NCBI GenBank assembly: GCA_043747835.1
Contig: JAYTOK010000113.1
Span: forward strand, 4,531 to 68,530
Origin: CADEED01 sp043747835
Lineage (GTDB): Bacteria; Pseudomonadota; Gammaproteobacteria; Steroidobacterales; Steroidobacteraceae
Reading direction: 5' to 3'
DNA: 64,000 nucleotides
This document shows positions 27,796 through 36,547 of the stretch, piece after piece. Position 1 is the first letter of the stretch; every line of letters begins with the position of its first letter. The notes under the pieces were generated by a model. That model was not told the DNA's origin and searched no databases. It saw only the letters and a list, made by a program, of their open reading frames with translations. Position numbers and translations under genes: made by a program.

Positions 27796-30700
27796 GGACA
27801 CGCAGCCGGCAAGGGCATGAAGTTGCCGTACTGAGAGGTGATCCATCGCAGGTACTCGCACATACGCACGTCTCCGATACGGGTGTCGTTACCGCCCCAG
27901 GTCAGCGATCGCCGATCGTAAAAGCGTTCCGCCGCCGCGGTTGTCATGCCGAATCGCAGCTCGAGCTCCGGCATCCGTGTCCACGCCATGCTCGTGTTCT
28001 GACGATCACCGGTGCCGCGAAAGCGCGCATGACGCGTGTCGTTGCGATCGTCGAAGGTGGACCATATGTAGGAGCGGCGCGGATCGTGAACGATCGGACT
28101 CGTGACCTCGCGCAAGTCCGGCGGCAGTGCCCTCATCGTGACTCCAGCCGCGGCCGCCTGTTGGAACATCCAGTTCAGTGCGACGTCGGAGAGATCGCCG
28201 CCATCGTATCCCTCGCCGCTGGACGCGTCACCGTTATAGCCGCCGCCGATGTCAGAGTGCGCGCCGACAAAACCTCGCTCGACGCGATTCGACCGGAAGT
28301 CACCCGAGCCGCCGAGCGACGCCTGCGACGGATTGATCAGCTCAACGGGGAATTCCCCACGGTGCTCATTCATCGCCACGGCGTGTGCGACGTAGTCGAC
28401 TTCCTCCGGGATGACCATTCGAAACGGGTTTCCAAACCACGTGTCGGTATTTCGAGCCAGCACGCTCTCGAACAGCGCCATCATCCGCAGGTTCAGGGTT
28501 ACGCATCCACCGAAGCGCCGATCGTAGTAGCCCTCCTCGACGCGATCCAGAACCCGGTTGACCCACTCGCGTGCGGTCGCCGCACCTCGACTGAATCCTA
28601 CCGTATCGATGTCGATGACCAGAGGTGCGGCACCTAGCAACGGCGGAAGACCGGCCTGACGGCGGCGACTCTCTTCCCAACCCACATAGCCGTCGAGGTA
28701 CTGGTCCAGAAAATCGAGTCCGCGATTGACGCGCTCGCGTAGCGCTCTCGAGAAAGCGCCGCCAGTCACGAAATTATCCCCAAAGCCACCTTCGGTGCCC
28801 ACGCCATTGACGTAGTAAGTCCTGCCGTTGATTCCGGCTGCGCGGTCGTAGTCGTTGAACGACGCGTAGTGGTCGGCGAAATGAAAGACGTTCGTCCGAT
28901 CGTTGAGGTGGTTCGCCGTGCCATCGAACGGAAACAGGACGAGACCCATTGGATCCGCGTTCAGAATCGGATCGTGATTCACGTACGCGAACGGCTGCGT
29001 GAGTTCCCGGCCGCCGCGCAGGTTGGGCAACGGGCCCAGCGGATCGGGCTCGAGATACTGTCCGCGCGCCGGGTCGTAGGTTCGCAAATAGTTGTCGTGC
29101 CAGCCGGTCTCCACGTCGTAGTACTGCCCCGGCAGCCGCAAATTCAGTGTGAACTGGCGGCCGCCGTGCTCGAGGCCGCGTCGCTGCCCACGAATGGCGC
29201 CGTAGGCGAGATACTCGGGGCTCCAGACGATGCGGGCCGCGGCATCCGTCGCGCCGATGGGCGTACCGATCTCGTTGGCGTGTAGATAGTTGACGCGCGT
29301 TTCGTCGCCGAACGTGGACGTCCACGCCCCGCGCAACCGCGCGCCCATCCAGCCGAACACGCCGGGCTCGCCTTCGTCCGCCGCTGGCTGGCGATCGAGC
29401 GTCCGTGGCTCGTCGTAGTCGAGGACGGCGACCGGCACGTCGTGCGCATACACATAACGCCGTGCGATGCGCTGCGGCTCATCGAGCGACGATTCGCCGA
29501 CGAGCCGGTTGTTCAGGTAGAAAAACGACATCGTGGCCGATTCGCCGCCGGCGCCGAACACTGTCTTGGCGATGCGCTCCCCGAACGCATTGTGCGTGTA
29601 CCTCGCGACGAGGCGGTCGCCGGCGCGCACCTCGGCGAGACGCCGGTCGGGGCTGTAACGCAGCTCGCGCGTGCCCATCATCGAAGGGACGCGCGTCGGC
29701 AAACCGCCCGCTTCGCGTTCGATTGCGCCGGCATCGAATTTGCGTGTGGCGCCGTCGACGTCTCGCGCCAGCAGGTCGCCGCCGCGGTTGTACGCGAAGA
29801 ACTGGTTCCGGCCTTCGGTCTTGCCGGCAGCAATGAGCAGGCGCCCGAAGTCGTCGTATGCCAATGCGGTCCGCTCGCCGTTCTCGGTCCGGCTCAGTAG
29901 TTTGCCGCGCCCGTCGAACTCGAGCTGCGCGGAGAACAGCACTCGCGAGGCGTCGCCGGCACGCGCCTCGGGGAACCACGACCAGCTCCCGCGGTTCGCC
30001 GTCGTCGTCAGCGGCGGCGCGCGGTACTCGAAGCCTTCGAGGCGGCCGTCCTTCCCCAGGGTGCCCGTGTAGGTCACACCATTGCCGAAACTGAAGCCGC
30101 GCTTGCTATCGCCAACCAGCAGCTTCGTGGCGCTGCCGAGTTCGTTCCAGTAGGTGATCGACGTCAGCGTATCGCCCACGCCCCAGGTGTATTCGAGACG
30201 CCCGCCTTCGGGCAAGCGGTGCTCGATGAGACGATCGGACGAGTCGTAACCAAAGCGCTCCGTGTAGCGGAGGTTCCCGCCGCCCGCCAGCTTGCGCATC
30301 ACGGTACGCGCGGCGATGCGACCCTGAGCATCACGCGCGTTGCGCACGGACTCGTTTGCCTCGTCGAGCGAAGCGAGCGTCGCGCCGACGTATGAAAGGC
30401 GCGTTTCGCGTCTCGACCCTCCATCGGTGGAGCGGTGCAGGACGACGCGTCCCAGCGCGTCGCGTTGATAGACCCACACCGTGCCATCGGCGAAGCGCCG
30501 TTCGATCACGCGATCGGCCGCGTCGTAGACGTAGCGCTCCTCGCCAGTAGCGCTGGTGCTCACTGCAAGCATGCGGCCGAAGTCGTCGACGCTGAGGTCG
30601 GTGCGGCCCCAGCCGCGGCCGGATTCGAATTCGTCGCGTCGCTGCGCTTCGATGGCTGGTGGCGAGTCTGCCGACCCATCGACCGCCTTCTGCGAAGTCG

Positions 30701-32660
30701 GCGGCCGCAGCCAGCGCGCTACGCCGCGGTTCGAGATCATCGCGATCGACGCGCCGGGACCGCCGTACGCGACTCGCATGATTTCTCCGTCGGGAAGCTC
30801 GATGCGCTCGGCGCGGCCGCGCACATCGTGCCGCAGTGTGATGACGGCGCCGGCGCGCGTGCGCGATGACAGCAGCCCGCGCGAATCGAAGCCGTACTCG
30901 ATCGGCACTCCGTCCGCGGGCGTTTCGCTCCCGAGGCGGCCGGTCACCGGCTCGAACTTCCACGTGTGCTGCAACCCGTGCGGGTGCCTCACGCGCACCA
31001 GCTCGATGCCGCGATCGTCCCAGTCGAAACGGACGACGTCGGCGTCGCCGGGAAGCGGCCCGTCGACCTCGGCGAGCACGATGCGCGCACCCTTGCGTTC
31101 ATGCCGAAGCGTCGTCGCGCGACGGATCGGCGCGGCGTCCACGCGCGCATGGCCGGCGCTGGCCGCGAGCGGCGGAGCGAAACCGTTCTCCTCCGCGCGC
31201 ACGAGGCGCCCGTTCGAGTCGTACTCGAACGTCGTGCGATGCACGCGGCCCGGCAACACGCTCGCGCGCTCCACCGCGGATGGCTGCGCGTAGGGATCTT
31301 CGTTCGCGTATTCGAGACTCTCGATCAGGCGGGGCGCAGCGCCGCCGATCTTCATGACCCGGGCGACCAGGCGGCCCTGCGCGTCGTAGCGCGTCGTCTC
31401 GATGCGCGCGCCACGCGTCGTCGGCGATTCGACCGCGATGATCTGCCCGCGTCCGTCGAAGCTGTAGCGCCGGTCGCCAGGCGGACACACCGCGCAGCCC
31501 GGTCCGCGCGACTCGACGATCTGCCGCTGGCCGGTGGCCGCGAGCAGCTTCCAGCGGTAGTGGGTCGACGCGCCCTGGCTGTTGGTGACGCGCGTCTCGC
31601 CCGAGAATGCCTGCGGCGACGTCGTGCCGAAGTCGAGCCGCACCGTCTCGCCATCGCCCGCGGAGTAGTTGGCACGGCCCTGCGAGTCGTAGGCGTACTC
31701 GCCGACGCTCTGGTCGCCGGAGAAAATGCGCGTGAGGCGCGCGGCGCCGGCGGCATCCTTGTATTCGTAACGGCGCAGGCGGCCGTCAGGATGACGCACC
31801 GCCGTCAGGAGGCCGCGCGAGTCGTAACCGAACGCGACGGCGCCGCCTTCCGGCACGGAGATCGACTTGAGGCGCCCGCGAAATCCTTCGACGTCCTGGC
31901 GTTTCCCGCCGTACGAGCCGAGCAACGCGGTCGTGTCGTCCCAATACGTGAACGCGAGCGAACGCCCGGCGTCGTCGCGCAGCGAAACGAGCCGACCAGC
32001 CCGGTCGTGCTCGAGATCGAGCCGTGCCCCGTTGCGCTCGGCGAGCTGACGCAGCCGACCGCTGCCGTCGAACGCGAGCCGGCGGCCGTCCGGCCAGCGC
32101 CAGCTCCAGGGTTGCGCAGCGGCGGGATCAGAGCCGTCGCGCGCCGTCGCGCGCTTGCCGACGATCCGGCGGAGGCGTTCGAGCGCCGCCACGTCTTCCT
32201 CGATGATGCCGAGGCTCGTCGAATTTGTCCGGTAGCTAGTCACCGTGCCGACGCGGGCATGCTCGCGGAACTCCAGCACGCGGCCGTCGGCCTGTTGAAT
32301 GCGGATCAGCGCCGCCTTGCCGCGCTGTTCGCGCGACAGCACGGTTTCGAACTCATGCGTCCAGCCGGGTCCCAGCGCCGCGCCGCCCTTCGCCGCGCTG
32401 TTGTAGTGCCGCGAGAAGCCGATCGCCAGATCTCCCGGATACGCGAGATCGGTTTCGGACTGGTACTTGTTGCCCGTCGTGACGTCGATGGGATTGCCGA
32501 CCGCCGTCGAGGTGACCGACGTCGATCGACTCGCGCTGGTTCCACGGCAACCCGGATTTCCCCCGGTCACCGGGCAGCTCTGACTCCAGACCGGCGCGGC
32601 CACGACGCCGAGCGCAAGAACACATCCAGCCCGCAACCAGACGCGTGCGCGGGTTTTCAT
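27792..32660 (-). CDS. RHS-repeat protein with DUF2235 phospholipase-like toxin (first in the operon)
   Basis: About 1622 aa, starting at ATG 32660, which overlaps the stop of the TadE-like gene (ATGA). A Sec signal peptide (VWLRAGCVLALGVVAAPVWS) precedes NPIDVTTGNKYQSETD, a YD-repeat shell with a GCAVCPPGDRRY loop, and the core end TYDPARGQYLEPDPLGP ... ADPMGL. The final ~385 residues are a DUF2235/Tle1-like alpha/beta hydrolase: FPFDGTANH at about 1241, nucleophile motif VGFSRGAA, and catalytic-Asp motif GAHSDIGGGY. In T6SS effectors such domains are phospholipases. No PAAR or VgrG-binding domain is present. The frame extending to 33359 is shadow. Confidence 0.9.
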   Translation of the reverse strand: MKTRARVWLRAGCVLALGVVAAPVWSQSCPVTGGNPGCRGTSASRSTSVTSTAVGNPIDVTTGNKYQSETDLAYPGDLAIGFSRHYNSAAKGGAALGPGWTHEFETVLSREQRGKAALIRIQQADGRVLEFREHARVGTVTSYRTNSTSLGIIEEDVAALERLRRIVGKRATARDGSDPAAAQPWSWRWPDGRRLAFDGSGRLRQLAERNGARLDLEHDRAGRLVSLRDDAGRSLAFTYWDDTTALLGSYGGKRQDVEGFRGRLKSISVPEGGAVAFGYDSRGLLTAVRHPDGRLRRYEYKDAAGAARLTRIFSGDQSVGEYAYDSQGRANYSAGDGETVRLDFGTTSPQAFSGETRVTNSQGASTHYRWKLLAATGQRQIVESRGPGCAVCPPGDRRYSFDGRGQIIAVESPTTRGARIETTRYDAQGRLVARVMKIGGAAPRLIESLEYANEDPYAQPSAVERASVLPGRVHRTTFEYDSNGRLVRAEENGFAPPLAASAGHARVDAAPIRRATTLRHERKGARIVLAEVDGPLPGDADVVRFDWDDRGIELVRVRHPHGLQHTWKFEPVTGRLGSETPADGVPIEYGFDSRGLLSSRTRAGAVITLRHDVRGRAERIELPDGEIMRVAYGGPGASIAMISNRGVARWLRPPTSQKAVDGSADSPPAIEAQRRDEFESGRGWGRTDLSVDDFGRMLAVSTSATGEERYVYDAADRVIERRFADGTVWVYQRDALGRVVLHRSTDGGSRRETRLSYVGATLASLDEANESVRNARDAQGRIAARTVMRKLAGGGNLRYTERFGYDSSDRLIEHRLPEGGRLEYTWGVGDTLTSITYWNELGSATKLLVGDSKRGFSFGNGVTYTGTLGKDGRLEGFEYRAPPLTTTANRGSWSWFPEARAGDASRVLFSAQLEFDGRGKLLSRTENGERTALAYDDFGRLLIAAGKTEGRNQFFAYNRGGDLLARDVDGATRKFDAGAIEREAGGLPTRVPSMMGTRELRYSPDRRLAEVRAGDRLVARYTHNAFGERIAKTVFGAGGESATMSFFYLNNRLVGESSLDEPQRIARRYVYAHDVPVAVLDYDEPRTLDRQPAADEGEPGVFGWMGARLRGAWTSTFGDETRVNYLHANEIGTPIGATDAAARIVWSPEYLAYGAIRGQRRGLEHGGRQFTLNLRLPGQYYDVETGWHDNYLRTYDPARGQYLEPDPLGPLPNLRGGRELTQPFAYVNHDPILNADPMGLVLFPFDGTANHLNDRTNVFHFADHYASFNDYDRAAGINGRTYYVNGVGTEGGFGDNFVTGGAFSRALRERVNRGLDFLDQYLDGYVGWEESRRRQAGLPPLLGAAPLVIDIDTVGFSRGAATAREWVNRVLDRVEEGYYDRRFGGCVTLNLRMMALFESVLARNTDTWFGNPFRMVIPEEVDYVAHAVAMNEHRGEFPVELINPSQASLGGSGDFRSNRVERGFVGAHSDIGGGYNGDASSGEGYDGGDLSDVALNWMFQQAAAAGVTMRALPPDLREVTSPIVHDPRRSYIWSTFDDRNDTRHARFRGTGDRQNTSMAWTRMPELELRFGMTTAAAERFYDRRSLTWGGNDTRIGDVRMCEYLRWITSQYGNFMPLPAACP

Positions 32661-33865
32661 GGCGAGGCGACTTGCGCGGTGGTGCCCCCGCCGATCCGCG
32701 GAAAGATCGGCGTCCGCGGCGGCACCGGCGACTGACACGGATTCCGGGCGGAACATTCTTCCGGCGGGATCAGCACCGGGGGCGCGGTGCACACGCCGCC
32801 GCCCGGCGGCGACGGCGCGCCTAACCACTCGGTGTCGGAGCCGAAATGCAGCGCGCCGTTGCCGGTCTGGTTCATCTGGTCCTGCGCCTGCGTGACGCCG
32901 TTCGGATTCAACTGTGCGACCGGGATCGGCGCGAATGTCGCCGCGTCGAGCATGTTGCCGTTGCCGGACTGCTGCCCACCCGTGTTCGCATCGCGACCGC
33001 GATTCACGCGCGCGAACCAGCCACCATTGCCGGCGAAACGCGCGGGCGACTGCATGCGCACCGTCACGGAAAGATTCACGGGAATGCGCGGCGCCGCCCG
33101 GCCCCGCTCGTCGACCGCGTTGTAGTACACGCAGTTCGCCGGTTGCGGAGCGAGCGGTGCTTCGCCGAGGTTCAACGCGCCCAGGCGCTGCGCCTCGTTC
33201 GCGCGGCAACCCGCCGACATCGACAACACTCCCGCGACGATCCGGTTCACCAACGGGACGGAGAGCTTCACGCCGTAGGTCAGGTTGAGTTTCAGCAGGT
33301 TCGCGTCCGCGAGCGTCTGCTGCGAGGTCGCGCCGATCGGCTCGCCGCCGCCGGGGCACGCGCTCGATGCGCGAGTGCCCGACGCTCCGCCGTTCGGTGG
33401 CTGCGAACAGCGCAGCACCGCGAGGCTCGCGTTCGGGATCTCTTGAATCCGGTTGCCCTGCTCGTCGAACGCATTCACCGCCCAGTCCGAAAACGTTTGT
33501 TGCGTCGGGGAGAGCTGGCGCACGCGAATCCAGCCCGCCGCGCTGCCGAGCGCGAACTCCCGCTCGACGCGCGCACGCGTCTGCAGAACTTCGGAGTCCG
33601 AGCGCCCGCCGCCCATGAACGGCACGAGGCCTTCGCGGATGCCGCGGCCGATCGCGCCGACGTCGCCGTTGTTCACGGCGCCGATGCGCGCGCCTTCCTG
33701 CAATGCGAAGTTCAACGAACTCTTGGCGTGAAACACCATGCCGGTCTGCACGAGGCCGAGACCCAACAGGAGCAGGAGCGGCGCGACGATCAGGAACTCG
33801 ACGATGCCGGCACCGCGCGAGCGGCGCGACCGGAATACCCGGGTCGTGGGGTTGTGGTGTTTCAT
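32657..33865 (-). CDS. TadE-like minor pilin/pseudopilin (second, RHS-adjacent)
   Basis: About 402 aa. An N-terminal RRSRGAGIVEFLIVAPLLLLLGLGL segment (split: RRSRGAGIVEF then a hydrophobic helix) is the TadE-type prepilin signature with Glu at +5 after the cleavage site. The large C-terminal part (QEGARIGAVN, many Pro/Gly/Asn) is periplasmic. I place the start at ATG 33865 after AGGGAG; ATG 33883 overlaps the preceding stop as ATGA and is also possible. Much longer than usual TadE (about 150-200 aa). Its stop codon overlaps the start of the first RHS gene, tying pilus and toxin translation. Confidence 0.8.
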   Translation of the reverse strand: MKHHNPTTRVFRSRRSRGAGIVEFLIVAPLLLLLGLGLVQTGMVFHAKSSLNFALQEGARIGAVNNGDVGAIGRGIREGLVPFMGGGRSDSEVLQTRARVEREFALGSAAGWIRVRQLSPTQQTFSDWAVNAFDEQGNRIQEIPNASLAVLRCSQPPNGGASGTRASSACPGGGEPIGATSQQTLADANLLKLNLTYGVKLSVPLVNRIVAGVLSMSAGCRANEAQRLGALNLGEAPLAPQPANCVYYNAVDERGRAAPRIPVNLSVTVRMQSPARFAGNGGWFARVNRGRDANTGGQQSGNGNMLDAATFAPIPVAQLNPNGVTQAQDQMNQTGNGALHFGSDTEWLGAPSPPGGGVCTAPPVLIPPEECSARNPCQSPVPPRTPIFPRIGGGTTAQVASP

Positions 33866-33879
33866 GGCCAGGCTCCCTT

Positions 33880-34425
33880 TCATTTGTTGTTCACTGGCTT
33901 TGTGTCCAGCACATAGCCGCGGGCGCGACCGCCATCGCGTCGCGCGGGTTTGGTTCGCGCCGCCAGCAAGCCCGCGCCACGCGCGGAATCGAGCGAACGC
34001 CGCAGCGCCTCGCGGTTGTCGGCGACGTCCGCCAACAACGGCGCGTTGCCGCTCGCGGCGAGATCCCGGTCGGCTTCCTGCAGCAGCAATTCCGCGCGCT
34101 TGAGCCGCGTCGTCGCGAGCAATGCGCCGTCGCCGTCACGCACCGAGGCGAGCGCGCTGTCGTAGGCGAGCAGCGCCGCCGCGAAATCCCCGCGTCGCTG
34201 CTCGATCTCGCCGAGCCGCAGCCACAGCGTGGGATCGTCGGGAAAACGCGTCACCAGCTCCGCGGTGAGACCGCGCGCGAGAATGACATCACCCGCCTGC
34301 CAGGCTTCCTCGGCCGCGCGCCACGCGGCGGCCGGTGCGGACGGCGATGCGGCCAGCGCAACCTGCGGCAGCGCCGCCAGAGCATGAACAATCGCCATCG
34401 CCACGAGCAGCATTCGCAGTTTCAT
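33880..34425 (-). CDS. TPR-repeat exported protein of the Tad operon (TadD-like)
   Basis: A 181-aa protein with a Sec signal peptide (LLVAMAIVHALAALPQVALA) and at least two tetratricopeptide repeats: AEEAWQAGDVILARGLTAEL (about 40-60) and LWLRLGEIEQRRGDFAAALLAYDSAL (split across two helices, about 67-92). TadD in other Tad systems is a TPR lipoprotein that helps assemble the secretin; this one lacks a lipobox Cys, so the equivalence is by position and fold. It overlaps the DUF192 gene stop (ATGA 34422-34425) and the next gene. Confidence 0.7.
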   Translation of the reverse strand: MKLRMLLVAMAIVHALAALPQVALAASPSAPAAAWRAAEEAWQAGDVILARGLTAELVTRFPDDPTLWLRLGEIEQRRGDFAAALLAYDSALASVRDGDGALLATTRLKRAELLLQEADRDLAASGNAPLLADVADNREALRRSLDSARGAGLLAARTKPARRDGGRARGYVLDTKPVNNK

Positions 34426-34787
34426 GCGGCCTCCAGCGTCACGCGAACGCCGGGCGCGAGACCCAACCGCGCAGCCGAACGCGCCGGCAATTCGAGCACG
34501 CTGCGGGCGCGGCGTGCCGCCGAGAAACGTCGCGGCGCGAGCGCGCTACGAATGCCGATCACGCGATCCGATTTGTCGAGGTAGACGACATCGATCGCAT
34601 AGGACATGCCGAGCGTGTGCACGGAGTTGCAGGGCGTGAGCCAGAGCGCCTCGTCGGCGGCGAGCGCGCGCCGACCCAGCAGTCCGAACAGGCGCGCGGT
34701 CACCGACGACGCCTTGAACGCGCTCACGCGCGCGTCGCGACCGTCGACGTGCAGTCGCAGGCTCGGTAGATGGGGATAGCGCCACAT
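34422..34787 (-). CDS. DUF192 family protein in the Tad operon
   Basis: A 121-aa DUF192 member: WLTPCNSVHTLGMSYAIDVVYLD near residues 48-70 and SVLELPARSAARLGLAPGVRV near the end are the conserved parts. The family is small, beta-barrel-like and has no proven biochemical role. DUF192 genes are found in Tad loci of other proteobacteria. The gene starts 13 bp after tadC and overlaps the TPR gene by ATGA. Confidence 0.85.
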   Translation of the reverse strand: MWRYPHLPSLRLHVDGRDARVSAFKASSVTARLFGLLGRRALAADEALWLTPCNSVHTLGMSYAIDVVYLDKSDRVIGIRSALAPRRFSAARRARSVLELPARSAARLGLAPGVRVTLEAA

Positions 34788-34800
34788 GGTTCGCTCCCGC

Positions 34801-35676
34801 TCAGCGGAAGAATCCTTCCTCGAGAAACTTCACGGCGATCGGAAACGCGATGACCGCGAAGGTGCACGGGAAGATGAACGCGATGAGCGGGAACAGCATC
34901 TTCACGGGCGCTTCCATCGCGAGCTTCTCGGCGCGCAGGAAGCGCTCGCTGCGACGCTGCTCCGCCTGCGCGCGCAGGATCGGACCGAGCGCCGCGCCCT
35001 GCCGGTCCGCGGTGACGAGCGCGGAGACGAGATTCGAGATCGCCGGCATCTGCAATCGGTCCGACAGGGAACGGAACGCCTCGAGGCGCGGGCGACCCGT
35101 GCGGATGTCGCGCATCACGCGCTGCAGCTCGACCTTGAACGGATTCGCGGGCGCCTTCGCGATCGCCTGCGAGACCGCGCTGGTCAGATTGAGGCCAGAC
35201 TCCACGCACAGCGTGATGACGTCCAGATAGAACGGCAGCGCCTTCAAGATCGACAACTGCCGCTTCAGCCGTTCGTCGCGCAGCCACATGTCGGGGAACA
35301 GGAAACCCAGGAACCCGAGGATCGACGCCCAGAGCACCGAGCTCGTGTCGTTCGCCGCGAGCAGCAGCGTGAGCACGCCCGCGCACGCCAGTGCGCTCAC
35401 GATCTTCCCGGCGTAGAACTGCTCGGGCGACAGCGCGTAGTCGAGACCGGCGTGTCGCAGCGAGAGCTGCACCTTGTGTCGATACGACACCGACAACAGC
35501 CCGCCCATCCGGAAACTCACGAGCTGCACCAGCGGCCACGCGATGCGGAATGCCGGCGGTGGAACGTCGAGGAACTCGCGGTCCTCGGAGGGGACTTCGA
35601 CGAACGCGCGGCGTACGCCGATGACCATGAGCATCACGCAGGCGCCGATGCAGACGAGACTGATGATTAACAACAT
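34801..35676 (-). CDS. tadC: TadC inner-membrane platform protein (T2SS F family)
   Basis: A 291-aa GspF-like integral membrane protein. It has an N-terminal membrane segment (LLIISLVCIGACVMLMVIG), a cytoplasmic region, two central helices (VSALACAGVLTLLLAAN, ASILGFLGFLFPDMWL), the F-domain (LDVITLCVESGLNLTSAVSQA), and C-terminal helices (LFPLIAFIFPCTFAVIAFP). With TadB it forms the platform on which the ATPase drives pilin assembly. It starts 10 bp after tadB. Confidence 0.92.
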   Translation of the reverse strand: MLLIISLVCIGACVMLMVIGVRRAFVEVPSEDREFLDVPPPAFRIAWPLVQLVSFRMGGLLSVSYRHKVQLSLRHAGLDYALSPEQFYAGKIVSALACAGVLTLLLAANDTSSVLWASILGFLGFLFPDMWLRDERLKRQLSILKALPFYLDVITLCVESGLNLTSAVSQAIAKAPANPFKVELQRVMRDIRTGRPRLEAFRSLSDRLQMPAISNLVSALVTADRQGAALGPILRAQAEQRRSERFLRAEKLAMEAPVKMLFPLIAFIFPCTFAVIAFPIAVKFLEEGFFR

Positions 35677-35686
35677 GCATCCGCTC

Positions 35687-36547
35687 CTAGATGTCGATCG
35701 TCACGATCTTCTTGATCAGGAGGCCGCCGACGATTTCCATGACGACGATGAAGCCGACCACGGCGAGGCCGTACCACGTGGTGAACAGCTTCGACATCGC
35801 GGCTGGTTCCATCTTGATGAGCACGAGCATCAGGCCGAACGGCAGCAGTCCGACGATGACGCCCTGCAACTTTCCCTGCGCCGTGAGCGCGCGGATCTTG
35901 CCTTCGATCGTGAGTTTCTGGCGCAGCGTGTCGGCCAGACGCTCCAGCGTCTCGGCGAGGTTGCCACCGGTTTCGCGCGACACGCGCAGCGCCGATCCGA
36001 ACAGCGCCATGTCCTCGAGCGGGATGCGCACCTCGAGATTGTCGAGCGCCTGGTCGAAAGAGACGCCGAGCCGCTGCTCGCGCATGAACAGCTCGAACTC
36101 CTGCGAAATCGGCGGCCGGATCTCGGTGGCCATCTGCGCGATCGCGGTCGGGACGCTCGCGCCCGCGCGCAGCGCGCCCGCCATGAGCATGGCCGTGTCG
36201 GGCAACTGCTTGCGCAGTCCCTCGTTCCGCCGCCACAGGAAGACTTTCATCATGATGCGCGGCGTGAGCGCCGCGAGCCCGCACATGATGGCCGCGAAGA
36301 TCCACGAGCCCGTGAGCAGCAGCGCGAACAATCCGGCCGCGACGCAGACGAGCACGTTGAGCGCGAGCAACTGTCCCGTGTCGATGAACAGGAACATGCG
36401 CTCCAGGTTCATCTTCGTGTTCTCGGCGAATGCTTCGCGATAGCGAGTGACTCCGGTGGAGACCGCGCGCACGGCGAGCCAGAAGATCATGGCGGCACAG
36501 AGGAACGCCGCGACGAGCAACAACGCGATCAGGTTGTGTTTATCCAT
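35687..36547 (-). CDS. tadB: TadB inner-membrane platform protein (T2SS F family)
   Basis: A 286-aa GspF-like protein starting at MDKHNLIALLLVAAF. It has an N-terminal membrane helix, a central pair of helices (LNVLVCVAAGLFALLLTG), the F-domain (LPDTAMLMAGALRAGASVPTAI and SRETGGNLAETLERLADTLR), and two C-terminal helices. The start at 36547 overlaps the end of tadA by 8 bp. It is the partner of TadC. The longer frame to 36766 is shadow of tadA. Confidence 0.92.
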   Translation of the reverse strand: MDKHNLIALLLVAAFLCAAMIFWLAVRAVSTGVTRYREAFAENTKMNLERMFLFIDTGQLLALNVLVCVAAGLFALLLTGSWIFAAIMCGLAALTPRIMMKVFLWRRNEGLRKQLPDTAMLMAGALRAGASVPTAIAQMATEIRPPISQEFELFMREQRLGVSFDQALDNLEVRIPLEDMALFGSALRVSRETGGNLAETLERLADTLRQKLTIEGKIRALTAQGKLQGVIVGLLPFGLMLVLIKMEPAAMSKLFTTWYGLAVVGFIVVMEIVGGLLIKKIVTIDI

